From contig CAXIPT010000003.1 in the NCBI GenBank assembly GCA_964030475.1, positions 1,170,369-1,234,368 on the forward strand: a DNA stretch of 64,000 bases. Direction: 5' to 3'. Numbering within the stretch: the first letter of the stretch is position 1; every line of letters starts with the position of its first letter. A program made the translations under genes and the position numbers. This document shows, one piece after another, positions 21,601-35,800 of the stretch. The stretch is from Tethya wilhelma. Lineage: Eukaryota; Porifera; Demospongiae; Tethyida; Tethyidae. The notes beneath the pieces are model-generated. The model did no database searches. It was not told where the DNA came from and was given only the letters and a program-made list of their open reading frames with translations.

Positions 21601-24600
21601 ACTTGTGTCTCTGTAGGCATTGTATTGTAGTGAGTGTGGTAGTGTAGGGAAGTGTGAGGATGACTAGTGTGAGAAGAGCAGCTATGAAAAGAGGGACGTG
21701 TTTTCCTTGAAGGAAGTCGATGTTTCCATCATAAAGCCACACCCTTCTAGTATAGCCGTCAGGATAGGTGATGGTAGTGGATAGAAAGACTGTGATGATG
21801 AGTCGAAGTAGCTTGACGTAGGAGAGAAGGAACAAGGTAGCCAACACTTGTACAGCATTGGTTCCGCTCCATCTGGAGACTGTAGAGGAGTAGTGAGAGG
21901 AGACTATGATGAGAGATACCAGGAGCCATATGTAAAGAGGAAAGAGAAATTGTAGCCACGTTTTAGTGTAGGCATCTAGACCATCATAGAAGCAAGTCTC
22001 CACCCCAAGGTCAAGGTTCAACCAAGCTATAAAGACATTGAGGAATTCAAAAGTGTTTGCTTGTTTAGTTGGAAAGAACACGGCTTGGTTTGCTCTGAGG
22101 ATGTTAGCATAGAAGATGAGTCCATTGATTGTTCCAATAGAGACAGTGAGGTCTAGAATTATCAGAAAGGCCACTATTAGAATGCCTGCTAAGATGAATG
22201 TTGGAACTATGAGCAGTACCCAAAGATTAGAGCATTTCTTACACCTTGATGTTCCAAAGACGTGACTGAAGTTGTTTCTACAAGCTCCACAGAGGATGAG
22301 AGATCGATCATAGTCACACTGATCTTGAGGGTTTTTCAGGTTGATGCTATTGTTTCTCTTGCAATAATCGAAAGGACAATTGGTATGAACCAGAATGCCG
22401 TACTTAGTATTGTGTAAGATATGCTCAGTTGTGGCATTTATCCATATTGTTCGAGGTTGATGTATCCAATAGTTACTTTCATTGCAAGTAACATCACTTT
22501 TGACTAGTTTAGGGTGACATGTACATTTATTATCTAGAGGTAAGAATCCCAGTGGACACTCTAGTAGCTCAATTGAGATTGTAAAATTTGAAAATAAAAG
22601 TACAAGCAAAGGTATCTGTAGTCGTTCATTTAGCTGTCTTGTTCTATTTTTGTAACATCTATTATGGCAGTAAATGGTTGGAATAGGAAGTGTTTTGTCT
22701 GTTTGTAAGTTGATTTTTTCCAAAGAATTTGAGGACAAAACTGTGTATTGTAGAGGAGAACAATTTCTACCTACTTTTTGTGTATTCTGACCTTGTTCAA
22801 ATTTTCCAATAGATTTTTGCATGTACTCTGCTAGTATTGTTGATGGGACAGTACCAAATCTTTGTCCAACAGCAACTGCTTCTAGCTTCAGTGTTTGTCC
22901 TGGGTATAGTGATGTGTTATAGTTTGTTATGTTGCAGTCTGGGGTTGAATTAGTGCACATGCATACTCGTACAGGATTGGATGATATCATTGAGAGATCA
23001 TTCATTCTGCTAGATTGAAAAGAAAGAAAATGTTGCAATTCACATTTATTTGGCCAATCAATCCAGCCACCATATATCTCATTGCCTGCAATGGTAGCTG
23101 TGTTATTGATAAAAAATATTGATTTAACATCTGTTTGTAGTCCTGGTGAAGGGCATAAACCTGATATTGACACTTTGGGTTTTCCACTTCTTATATAGTT
23201 TGAATCATGAATGTAGATAGCACCTCCTTTTTTTCCAGCTGTGTTATTTATAAATTGTATTTCCGTATCTTTTCTAAACAGAATTGTTGACATTTGATAC
23301 AGTGCTAATGCTCCACCATTTCCTTCACCTGTGTTCCCTGTAAAAATTAATGTTGAGTTATTGTAAAATGTTAGGTGAGATTTACCTTCCAACGTCATAC
23401 CACCACATCCAGATGCCATGTTGTTCTGGAATTTCACAGTGCTATTTTCATTAAGAAGAATGTGTGATTTCTCAAATATATGTACGATTGCTGTCTCTTG
23501 TACTTCAGTTAAATAAGTATTGTTTGAGATAATAGTTAAACTATTGACATCAAAGTGTACTTTACTTTCATAAACTTGCAATGCTGCACCATTGCGGTCA
23601 CGGATAGTTACATATTCTTGAAATTTAACTGTCTTGATGCGTCTAAGTACAACTAATGCTCCACATATTAAGTTATTAAAAATTGCTTCTTTACTTGTAG
23701 AAATCCATATGCTGGTTGGCACAAAACTATTTGATGTTACTTCAATAAGTTCAATTGGCAGTACAGTTGTATTTGTGATATGTACACTAGTACTCTTTGT
23801 AGCTGCAATCACTGATCCTAGAAATAGGATATTTTTTATTGTTATTTGCTCACAGCCAGTGGCATATATTCTTTGCATTCGTTTGAAAGTAAGACCTGTT
23901 ACATTAAGATAATTGATCTCTGTCATGCTAAAACGTATTCTTTTGTCATCTATAACAGGTGCAGCTGTAGATTCAACTTTCAACTCAGATAGCTCGACAT
24001 AGTATTTTTTGCGTACATGTAAATGTTGCTGAATTCTTTGATTAGTACTTGCTTCCCTCACAAAATGCCTGCCAGGTAAGAATTTAATTTCTAACCATCG
24101 AGCAGTTTCCATTTGGAGATCTTGCATAGTAATCAGTTCTTCAAAAGTGTAACACTTGACTGATGGGCACTGTGTCTTGTTGTCTGGAGTTACTACAATA
24201 ACTTGTTTCTCACCAGTATAGTTAACACTTTTAATGGCTGCACTTTCAGTATATACTGCAAATGTGGCAAGTACTGCCACGGTCTTGTACAAAATCCATC
24301 TACTCATGATTCATACAACAAACTAAGTTAACCAACTGACTTCGAAGTCTTGGGCATATAAAATAAGTTTTTGAAAACTCTTTGAGGAAATACTGTGTTG
24401 GGAATCATTTGTTTACAGCTTTTTCCTTCCCTTAACGAAAGCTTTAGAAAGTTGAATAGGATGTTGTTTAAACTTAATTTGTTTGTTTTCAGCTTTTTTT
24501 CCTATAAGGAAATTTTAAAAGAACTCTTATTCAAATTTTTTATTCCAAGATTAATTTGATTATTGTCTGATTATTGACAATATTGTGTAATTTCTGTGTT

Positions 24601-27600
24601 GCATTATCATAAACTACATGACTTGTTAGTAAAGTTATATAAAACTAACTGAAATTCAATCTTTAATCTACTTAACAAAACATTAATTTGCATCTGTACA
24701 CTAATAAGTCTGCACCATGTTTACAAAGACTACAGTTTTTGTACTCAGGTAGGTTAAGGCAGATCTACTAGCTTGCAGCTGCAAGTTATAGATGGTTTGT
24801 AATTGTTTGTAAATTGCTTGTAAAATGCTTGTTTGCTTACATAAACTAATGAATATTTAAATCGATTGTACAGTAAGCAATATTATATAGCCGCTTATCT
24901 ATTATACAAGCGATCGAAGTTAGCCACTAAAAGTTGCCGCCCGGCTACGAAAAATGATAGTTCTTCTATTCTTTTGGGGAGTTTTCTATTGAAATAGACC
25001 AGTAGTGATTAGATTTGACTGGAAACGGTGTCCAAAATATTCTATAAGAGCAACGTGAGCGTCTAAATCGTTAATTAGGTGTGCGTATGGCATTGAAATT
25101 GTATTTTATTATTAATATTTAGCTTGCGCTAGATTTTGTGCAGCGTTTCCAGTCAGAACAGCATTCTATGTGTTAATTACTTTCTACTGATATCAAATAC
25201 GTAGCGATTACAAAGCATTTTCGTAGCCGGAGACGGCAAATTAGCGGTTAAGGCAAATAAACTTTGACCCCCACTAATATTCATAACCAATTAGTGTATC
25301 CACGGTAACCATACATTATGAATATCTTTTACCACTATGCTATAAAGTAAACATAGTAGTATAGGCTCTCCAGTGATAGAATACAGTCACTGCTTCACTG
25401 AATAAAGTCATTTTTGACAGTATTAAACTACAGTGTTCAAACTGATCTGCCTTAACTGCCGGCCCTGAGTAGAAGAGCCTGACTGCATCTAATATAGCAT
25501 AAAATTCTATTAAGTCTTATAGTATGTGTGCATGCACTGCCATGTCTTGACATAATGCTAGTCATGCAGTCTGCTTTCAATCCTTCTTGACTTGCACCAC
25601 ATCTGCCAGTAGTGGTTCTTTGAGTTCAATTGAAGAGTGAGACACCATATCAGTCGGTGTAGCCTGTTGATCCCTCAGTATGATGGTGAGAGTGGTCGGT
25701 GTCGATTGTCTCACACACACCATCACTCTCTCCTTGATGCTGTGTTTGAGTCCAGCCCCTCTCCTAGTCACAGTGATCCTCTCTGTAGCATGATAGATTA
25801 CAATCAGACTGAAAACCACAAATGCTATACTTGTGGATATGGTAGTAACTGCAGTTGAATTGGACTCAGAGTTAATGCTGTATAGAGTAAGTAATCTATT
25901 GTCGGACACAACCTATATTCGGACGCCATTTTTAGCCTATACAGTAAGCATGACCATTTGTATTCCTATCATATAATAGTACTACTCTTCCTTAACAACA
26001 TACCTGGAATTGAATCAGTGGAGACGATGTCCTTTGTAGTTATGGCCCAAAATACAGAGGTGTCCAAAACCTCTCTATTCGGACATTTACCTCCATTTTC
26101 GGACAGTGGCTTTTATTTCACTTAGAAAAGGCTTGTTGACACAAAGAGTGTATTTTCACATAGCAGTATACTCTTCTACTTTCTACAATATAAAACTTAA
26201 CTTTTGCTAGTGAACTATCACGAAGTAAGAATCATTTACATCACCATAGGTCATGACCTCCATTATCGGACACATTCTCCAATAAGTACACATGCTTTTT
26301 TAGCTGTTTAGTGAATAGGGAAGAAACTGCTGGTCTTAAACTGCAGGAAACCAAGTAGAATTATGATCTTATTCATTTCCTTTCATCACATGGATGGTAG
26401 GATGCAGATTGTTTTACCATGTAAATTTAAATCTATGTACACATGTACAGTTAATATACTATTGCTGTATTCTATAGACTATTTTCTAAAGACATACAAT
26501 CTTAGGTTTAATATTTTATTTACCCCCATGAGATGAAACAAAATGAATAAAATCTGGGTACTTTTACATTTAGGACCAACGATACCTTTCCTTCTTCACT
26601 AAATAGCTAAAGGGCATACTTTGTTATTGGAGAATGTGTCAGATAATGGAGGTCATGACCTATGGTGATGTAAACGATTCTTAATTACTTCATGATAGTT
26701 CACTTGCAAAAGTTATGTTTTATGGTGTAGAAAGTAGAAGAGTACTACTATGTGATAATACACACTTTGTGTCTACAAGCCTTTTCTAAGTTAAATAAAA
26801 GCCACTGTCTGAAAATGGAGGTAAACGTCCTAATAGAGAGGTTTTGGACACCACTGTATTTTGAGCCATAGCTACGAAGGACATCGTCTCCACTGATTCA
26901 ATTCCAGGTATGTTGTTAAGGAAGAGTAGTACTATTATAATTATGATAGGAATACAAATGGTCATGCTTACTGTATAGGCTAAAAATGGTGTCCGAATAT
27001 AGGTTGTGTCCAACAATAGATTACTTACTCTATATCGTAAAGGTTGAGGGTATTGCTATATTCAAGAAGAAGGATAATTCAATGATGTTAATGATCTTTG
27101 ATCTATAGGGTCCCCCAATGATTTGAAAGTACATTGAGAGACAGAGTACAGTGATGGTTATAGCTAGCAGGTTGATGGAAGGATCGCCGCTGAGGTTGAT
27201 GGTGAACACCAACAACATGCAGTGCCACACGTACCAGCAATAGCAGTCCAGTCCAGTAGCGATGTTTGGACTTGTAGGGACCGGTGTGAGCATCAAATAT
27301 GGGCTTGAATTTGTGCACCCAAAATAGAGCATGCTTGCAAGACTTGTGTCTCTGAAGGCATTGTATTGTAGTGAGTGTGGCAGTGTAGGGAAGTGTGAGG
27401 ATGACTAGCGTGAGTAGAGCAGCTATGAAAAGAGGGACGGGTTTTCCTTGAAGGAAGTCGACGTTTCCATCATAAATCCACACCCTTCTAGTATAGCCAT
27501 CAGGATAGGTGATGGTAGTGGAAAGACTGTGATGATGAGTCGAAGTAGCTTGACGTAGGAGAGAAGGAACAAGGTAGCCAACACTTGTACAGCATTGGTT

Positions 27601-30600
27601 CCACTCCATCTGGAGACTGTAGAGGAGTAGTGAGAGGAGACTATGATGAGAGATACCAGGAGCCATATGTAAAGAGGAAAGAGAAATTGTAGACACGTTT
27701 TAGTGTAGGCATCAAGACCATTGTAGAAGCAAGTCTCCACTCCAAGGTCAAGGTTCAACCAAGCTATGAAGATGTTAAGAATAGTGTTGGCTTGTTTAGT
27801 TGGAAAGAAGACAGCTTGATTTGCTCTGAGAATGTTAGCATAGAAGATGAGTCCATTGATTGTTCCAATAGAGACAGTGAGGTCTAGAATCATTAGAAAG
27901 GCCACTAGTAGAATGCCTGCTAAGATGAAGGTAGGAACTATGAGCAGTACCCAAAGATTAGAGCATCTCTTACATCTTGATGTCCCAAAGACATGACTAA
28001 AGTTGTTTCTGTAAGCTCCACAGAGGATGAGAGAACGATCAAAGTCACACTGATCTGCAGGGCTTTCCAGGTTGATGCTGTATGTGGTCTTGATTCTTAC
28101 AGTAGTCAAATGGACAGTTGTTGATCAGAATACCATAGTCTCTGTGACTGTTTGTGTTGTTCATAGTATGTTTAAATGTTGCATTGATCCATTTTGTGTG
28201 ATGTCTGTTTATGGAATAGTTGTGTGTATTGCATATTTGACCATTGTTTACCAGTTTAGGGTGGCATGTACACTTATCTCCTATAAGTAGATATCCCAGA
28301 GGACATTCTAGCAACTTAGCTGAAATTATGAAGTTTGAAAACAATGTTTCTAACACTGCATGGTAATTCGGAAAGTAGTGATTTTACATCATTGGGACGA
28401 TTTTCATTTAAATAACATTTATAGCATCCATTATAATATATGTCTGGAATTGCTAGTGTGTCATCTGTATGCAGTTTTATTGTTTCTTTGGGATTTGACG
28501 AAATAACTGTATATTGTAGAACTGTACAATGTTTATTTACTCTTTGTACACTCTGACCTTGTTCAAAATTGCCATATGTGTTGTTGAGTTCTCTGTTACA
28601 TATTCAGCTAGTATTGTTGAAGGCACTGTACCATATCTTTGTCCAACTGCTACTGCTTCTATCTCCAGTGTTTCTCCTGGGTATAGTGATGTTTGGTAGT
28701 TGGTTATTTTGCAGTTTGGGATGCCATGCATTGTTACACATACACACACGTACTGGGTTAGATGATACTGTTGAAATATTTTTGAAATTGTTTAGTTGGA
28801 GAGCCAATAGTCCAGCAATACACCAACTATGGTAAGTTAATCTGTATGGCCAATCAATCCATCCTCCATATATCTCATCGCCTGCTTCTCTAGCTGTGTT
28901 GTTGATGAAGCGTATGGATGAAAATCTATATATTTTTGTTTCACAGTCTATTATTGGAAAAATTGGGTATCCATTTGTTATATACCCTAAATCATCAACA
29001 TATATGGCTCCTCCTCTTCTACCAGCTTTGTTTTCTATGAATTTTATTACAGGTCTGTTGGTTAAACGTGACAAACTAAATATAATCAGGGAATTTTGAT
29101 GAAGTGCTAGTGCTCCACCGTTAGCTTTTGCTGTGTTTTTTGAAAAAATAAGTGTTGAGTTATCACCAAACTGTAGAATAGAGTCCACTAGCTTCATTCC
29201 ACCACATCCAGATGCTGTATTATTCTGTATTCTTACTGTACTATTTTCATTGAAATATAACTTTGATTTCTCAGAAATTGACACAATTGAATTATCATTT
29301 GTTCCAGTTATGAATGCATTGTTTGAAATAACAGTTACACTGTTTACATCGAAATACAGTGCACTGCTCTTAACTAACATTGCCCTGCCTTTGTTTTTGC
29401 TGATCTGAATATAGCCTTGAAATTCAACTACCTTAGTGTTCTTAATGGCTAGTGATCCACTCATATAGTTGTTTAACACAACCCTCTTGTTGTCATTAAT
29501 GCTCAATCTGTGCATAAATTCACCTAAATTATTGTGGGGCATTTTTGAATTTGTGATATTTACTGTCATACAGCCTTGAATTTGGACTTGAGATTTGTGT
29601 GTTGAAACATTTTCAATAGTTACCTTCTGCTTTATTGCAATTATATTCAAATGAAAACCTAATAAACCTGTTCCAGTGTATACAAAGGAAAGTCCTGATA
29701 TGTTTGTATATTGATTGCTACGTAAAAAAAACTCTATTCCTGAGTGTTCAATAACTGCTTTTGTTCCAGATAGTTCAAGATAGTACTTCTTAATGAATGT
29801 TAATTCGCAATGATTTGTTGAACCAGAACCTACTTTTTTACTGGAATTGACAAAATGTCTGCCTGATAAAAAGTGGACTTCTAACCACTTAGTAGTATTT
29901 GAATTTTGTTCAAGGATGCTAATCTCCACTAGTTCATCAATAGTGTAACACTCAACTGGATTTAGTGGACACATTGTCTTGTTTAGAGCAATTGTAATAA
30001 ATCGTTTGTGGCCAGTATAGTTTCTTTCAATTTCATTCTTCTCCATTGATCCATTGCATACTACAAATGTAGTATATATTATCACAATTGTATACAATAC
30101 TTGATATCTCATGACTTTGAACCAAACTTCAAACTCTGATTTGAGAATAATTAATGTGAAACTCTCCAACAAGCAAGCTAAATTTCATTGCAAGTATTTC
30201 GGTACATGAAGCATGAAGCACTTAATTATTGTGTTTTGTTCATGCAGTAACAAAATTAATGTAGAATAGTAAATTGTTGCTATAAAATGATTTCCTTATA
30301 GCTTTATCTGGGGAGTTAATGTTGTTAAAAATTGTTATGTATAAGATTTGCTTAAGTTACAATGCCTTTTAATCTTTTGAGACTTATTAGTTATTGAACA
30401 CTATACTCTCAGAAGAGTAACTAAAAAAAAAATTAGGTTATTTTCACACACGGATTTCAAAATTTTTTTATATACTGTCTCTACAGATTTTTGAAGATCT
30501 CCTGGAGTTGATGTATCGCTGCATGTTCCTCTCTCCCGTCTCACAACTCCAATCGGGAATAAGATCCCCCGGAAATGACAGTGACCCCTCAGGCTCCACC

Positions 30601-32331
30601 CAGACCACACCCATTCCCCTCTCCATCGAACCCCCGATTGGGGACACTATGGTGACCCACGAGGGTAATGAGGCAATTATACAGGGGGCGGGAGTTGGGG
30701 ATGATGATTACGTCATCTTGAATACACCACTCACAAGTGGAGTCTATACGTGGAAGGTAGGAAGTTTCATATGTACATGTACGTAGATTTTTATGTTGAG
30801 CTTGCATATTCAAATTTACTAAGCTTGCTTTCTATGTTTTGATATAAAGGCTTGTTATCAAAAGGGGTTCCTCTGATGAGCTTGTGTGCAGTTGAGAACT
30901 ATTTCCACAGCATGATTAATGAGTAAATCAATGATATTTTGCTACCTGGGTTTATTAGGTTACTACTAGACAACTTATGTATGTAGTACATGTACACATT
31001 TGATATGTAGCATACATGTATAGATGTATGCCTTATCTCCTTCCCTTTTTGTATCCAAACCATTAAACAGGTCACTGTGACTGCTGAGGGTGAGACTACT
31101 GGAGTAATGGTTGGGGTGTCTCAAAATCCTCCTGCAGAATTTCCAGACAACTCGTGGTACTTTGATTTTGATTCTGGCCAACTTTATGAAGATACAGAAC
31201 CATCAGAGTTCAGCCTGGATGTAGCCAGGGGTGATAGTGTCACTGTGGAGTATGATACTCAGTTGAAGAGTTTTTCGATTCGTAAAAATGACGAAGATTT
31301 TAAGAAATGTTTCCGTGACGATGTTGCAATCGAAGGAAAGGATCTCTACCCCATAGTGAAGTTTTGTTCACCACCAAGAGTTGCTAAGGTACACACACTA
31401 TGTATAGTACATATATATGTACAACAAGTGAAAAAAACATTGAAAATGTAAAGAGACATAGGAATGGCCAAATCGTAAAAAAGAAAGCAAACAAGATGGA
31501 ATGGCTGTTTGAGTGTGTNCGCATTGTTTTGCAACTGACGTCAGGACAAATTTCTTGAATGAGCTTACTTGCTGAATCAATGTCATTGCTCATTCGCAAG
31601 TGTCTACACAGCAAAAAATTACTTGTTAAAATAACATTTTAAAATTGTTGTTTTAACTGAAACTGAGATGACATTATAAAATGTTAATTCTACGATGTTT
31701 TTTAAGAGTAAAAACTTGAATTTTTTTTGTAAATATGACCATTATTATTTTAAAACATGACAATTATGTAACTGTTACTTGCAATAATTTTTGCTAGTAA
31801 TTTCAACAGCTATAAGTATATTTGCAGATTATTAATGGTTAAAATATTAATCAATTAATGTTGAAATAATTATAAAAGTTGTGAATATGTATTATGTAGC
31901 TGTAAAACAATTGTTATCTGCTATTCTAACATTATTTTGGATATTGTAATATGTTATGTTACAGTAACAGTTATATAATATAATAATACCTTATGTTCCT
32001 CATACAAGTATGGGAGAGACTTTTGCTTACAAAGAAGCACACACAACAGTTTAAGTGCCAATTTTTCGTCATGATCATCATTTGCACCTCTGCCTGAAAT
32101 GATATTAATTTAGACATAATTAAAATATTATCATGATAAAAATACATAACAAATTGCATGCTAACCATTTTCCTCTTCTGCAATTAGTGCTTTAATGCTC
32201 TTAGTGGTCAGTGATTTTGCGTATTCCACAATAGCAGGAACCCATCTTGTCCTCCATTCTTTCACAGCACCTTTGAGAGCATTTTCAGTTTGCAGGATTA
32301 AATCAAGCTCCAGTTCTAGCTGTATCATAAA

Positions 32332-32411
<80 letters not shown>

Positions 32412-32737
32412 CACACACTCACAATAATATGCACTAAATAGCTTATAGATGTGTACATGCATGCTCACTGTTTGACGTGTATGAGTTACATAGCTGTGTG
32501 TAAAGCTTATTTTAGTCCAACACATAAATAAAAAGGAATTGACTTTTTTTTTTTTCTTTTATTTTTTGGTCTTGTTTGGGATTGTTAAAGTGTTAGTTGG
32601 GACAGCCAAATCATGCACAATAGCTTACGTATACAGTCACAATGGGTTTGTAAATAAACTGATCAATTAATGGTCACTGGGGACTAAAGAGCTAGCTCCA
32701 AAAAGTTTTTGATATTGAAATTTGTCTTTATGTTTTT

Positions 32738-32768
<31 letters not shown>

Positions 32769-32781
32769 NNNNNNNNNNNNN

Positions 32782-32852
<71 letters not shown>

Positions 32853-35800
32853 ATACACACACACACAGGTTCGTCTCTACCCCATTCTCCACACCTCAGA
32901 GAGACCTCAACTCCACCAAGATGAGAGGTCTGTCTCTGGCTACCCCCTCCTCAGTCCCACCTCCACCACCCTGGTACAGTCAGTGGTGGCCATACTCTAC
33001 CAGCTACAGACCAAGGAGCCTTGGTCCAGAGCTATCACACAGGTACTGTACATGCAGTATATGAACTATGAAATGACTGGAAAACTTTAGCAAGGGTGAA
33101 AGTTTTAATCTTTCCCCCTTAACTATGGATATACTGTATGTTATCACTTATCTTTGATCTTTTTGTGTTCAGGTAATCTCTAGTAAGTTCTCTGAGATGG
33201 ATGCTCTCATTCATCGTCTGTTGGACATTGAGGCTGAGATCAGTGCGTCAAATGAGTCAATGGTATCACCAATATCACTACTCATGACACAATTGACACA
33301 GGTTAGCATGCAAACTCAAATGTGATTCGTAGAATTATAAAGATGAGAGCAAACAAGTCAAAAAAACATTAGAAATGTAATGAGATATAAGCGATTTGGT
33401 GTTTGTAAAGATAAAACAGTTTGAATTTTTATGCCTATTCTAGTAATGAATATGCTCACAAGGTTCACAGTAAGGGATCAAACTAGGTACCCATGCATAC
33501 TGCAATAATTATGAGCATTAGCCATTTTTGATTTTCTTAAACTCTTCTAGAAACTAGTCTGGATCATCCTGCCATACTAGAATGAACCCATTTGCTCTCA
33601 ACCACCAGTTTGTGTGATATGATATATCCATACCTATCCACAGGTTGTATGGCCCTCCCTGGCTGTGGTAGGAGGTATTGATGCTGGTTTCTGTCTGGGC
33701 AGGTCTTGTATGATAGACACCAGTGGAGGAGAGCCAGTGGCAGCCACACTTGCTGGGATGGTACCTGACTCCGAGACAAGGGTCGAAGTTCAAGAGCTGG
33801 TCACTACAGATACTGCTAAAGTGAAGAAGAGGTAGGTACACACACACACACATATAATTATATGCACACTTAAACAGAGGGGGAAAAAGTTAAACTTAAA
33901 AGTTACTAAGCTTAAGCTTAGAAGTACAATTATTGATGGCCAATTCCCTTTTTTTTTAAATCGTGTGAAAGCTCTTTACATACTGTTTGTAATTGTGCTA
34001 GTCCCAGTTTCTAACAACCAAATATTGCTGTTGATTTGGAGCAGCTAGAAAGTAAATTGAATCAAATTGACAATTAATTGTACTAATTCTCTCTCAATTC
34101 TCAGGAAAGCGTCCCTCTCCAAGCTCCAGCTGATGTCCCAGACCCAGTTCTCCCTCCCTCTCATCTCAGAGAGACTCACCCCCTCCTCTCTCCTCAACCT
34201 GGCCCATCTGGCCGGCTACCTCGACTACGATCACAGTCTGCCTCACATCCTAGAAAGAGCACACCTAACCAACAAGGCTCACCACTCAAAGGTCAGTCAG
34301 TTAATATGATGTCGTTACTAAATTGGTGTATGTCTTATTGTGGCTATATACCATTGTGATCTCTGTGAATTATTTTCATTAAAGTTTATCAGTTGAAGTA
34401 TTCTTGACATAGTATTATGAATCAGAAAAAATATCCTTAGTTTCAATTATGACCAGTTGAATAAGCAAACCCCTTATTGACTTGTATTATGAATATCAAT
34501 CTGTTGTCTTCTATCTCCCATTTTCATAGGAGATTGTCAAGTGCTACCCCTACCATCAGTTGTGTTCCTCTCTCCTCCAAATGGCCGCCTCAAAGTCTCT
34601 CCACACCATCCTCTTTGATGAGTCGGCCATCAAACTACTCTCTTACCAACCTCCCTCCATTGAAGTCGTAGTAGCAGGTAAAAAAAAACATTTTAATCAG
34701 TTGCTTGTTTTGATTTGTGACTATATAGGGAGTAGCAGAATTTAAACTACTAGCTAAATTTTAAATTTACTAATCGTTTTGGCATCAACACCCATAGCCT
34801 AGCCTGTGTATTTACAGATGGATGAGTGTGCATGTTTACTTGAAAGATCTATGCTAACTTTTCACTCATAAAGTTTTTATTTGCTTGTAAAATTATAAAA
34901 ATTTTGTTGAAAATNATTATATGCACACTTAAACAGAGGGGGAAAAAGTTAAACTTAAAAGTTACTAAGCTTAAGCTTAGAAGTACAATTATTGATGGCC
35001 AATTCCCTTTTTTTTTAAATCGTGTGAAAGCTCTTTACATACTGTTTGTAATTGTGCTAGTCCCAGTTTCTAACAACCAAATATTGCTGTTGATTTGGAG
35101 CAGCTAGAAAGTAAATTGAATCAAATTGACAATTAATTGTACTAATTCTCTCTCAATTCTCAGGAAAGCGTCCCTCTCCAAGCTCCAGCTGATGTCCCAG
35201 ACCCAGTTCTCCCTCCCTCTCATCTCAGAGAGACTCACCCCCTCCTCTCTCCTCAACCTGGCCCATCTGGCCGGCTACCTCGACTACGATCACAGTCTGC
35301 CTCACATCCTAGAAAGAGCACACCTAACCAACAAGGCTCACCACTCAAAGGTCAGTCAGTTAATATGATGTCGTTACTAAATTGGTGTATGTCTTATTGT
35401 GGCTATATACCATTGTGATCTCTGTGAATTATTTTCATTAAAGTTTATCAGTTGAAGTATTCTTGACATAGTATTATGAATCAGAAAAAATATCCTTAGT
35501 TTCAATTATGACCAGTTGAATAAGCAAACCCCTTATTGACTTGTATTATGAATATCAATCTGTTGTCTTCTATCTCCCATTTTCATAGGAGATTGTCAAG
35601 TGCTACCCCTACCATCAGTTGTGTTCCTCTCTCCTCCAAATGGCCGCCTCAAAGTCTCTCCACACCATCCTCTTTGATGAGTCGGCCATCAAACTACTCT
35701 CTTACCAACCTCCCTCCATTGAAGTCGTAGTAGCAGGTAAAAAAAAACATTTTAATCAGTTGCTTGTTTTGATTTGTGACTATATAGGGAGTAGCAGAAT

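Noticed and set aside
32161..32525. Cys/Val-rich and His/Thr-rich proteins across CA repeats
   Set aside because: Six-frame translation of a microsatellite; no independent support.
34105..35736. True tandem exon duplication in HERC1
   Set aside because: Exon phases are incompatible, the copies look identical including introns, and a gap lies at the joint.
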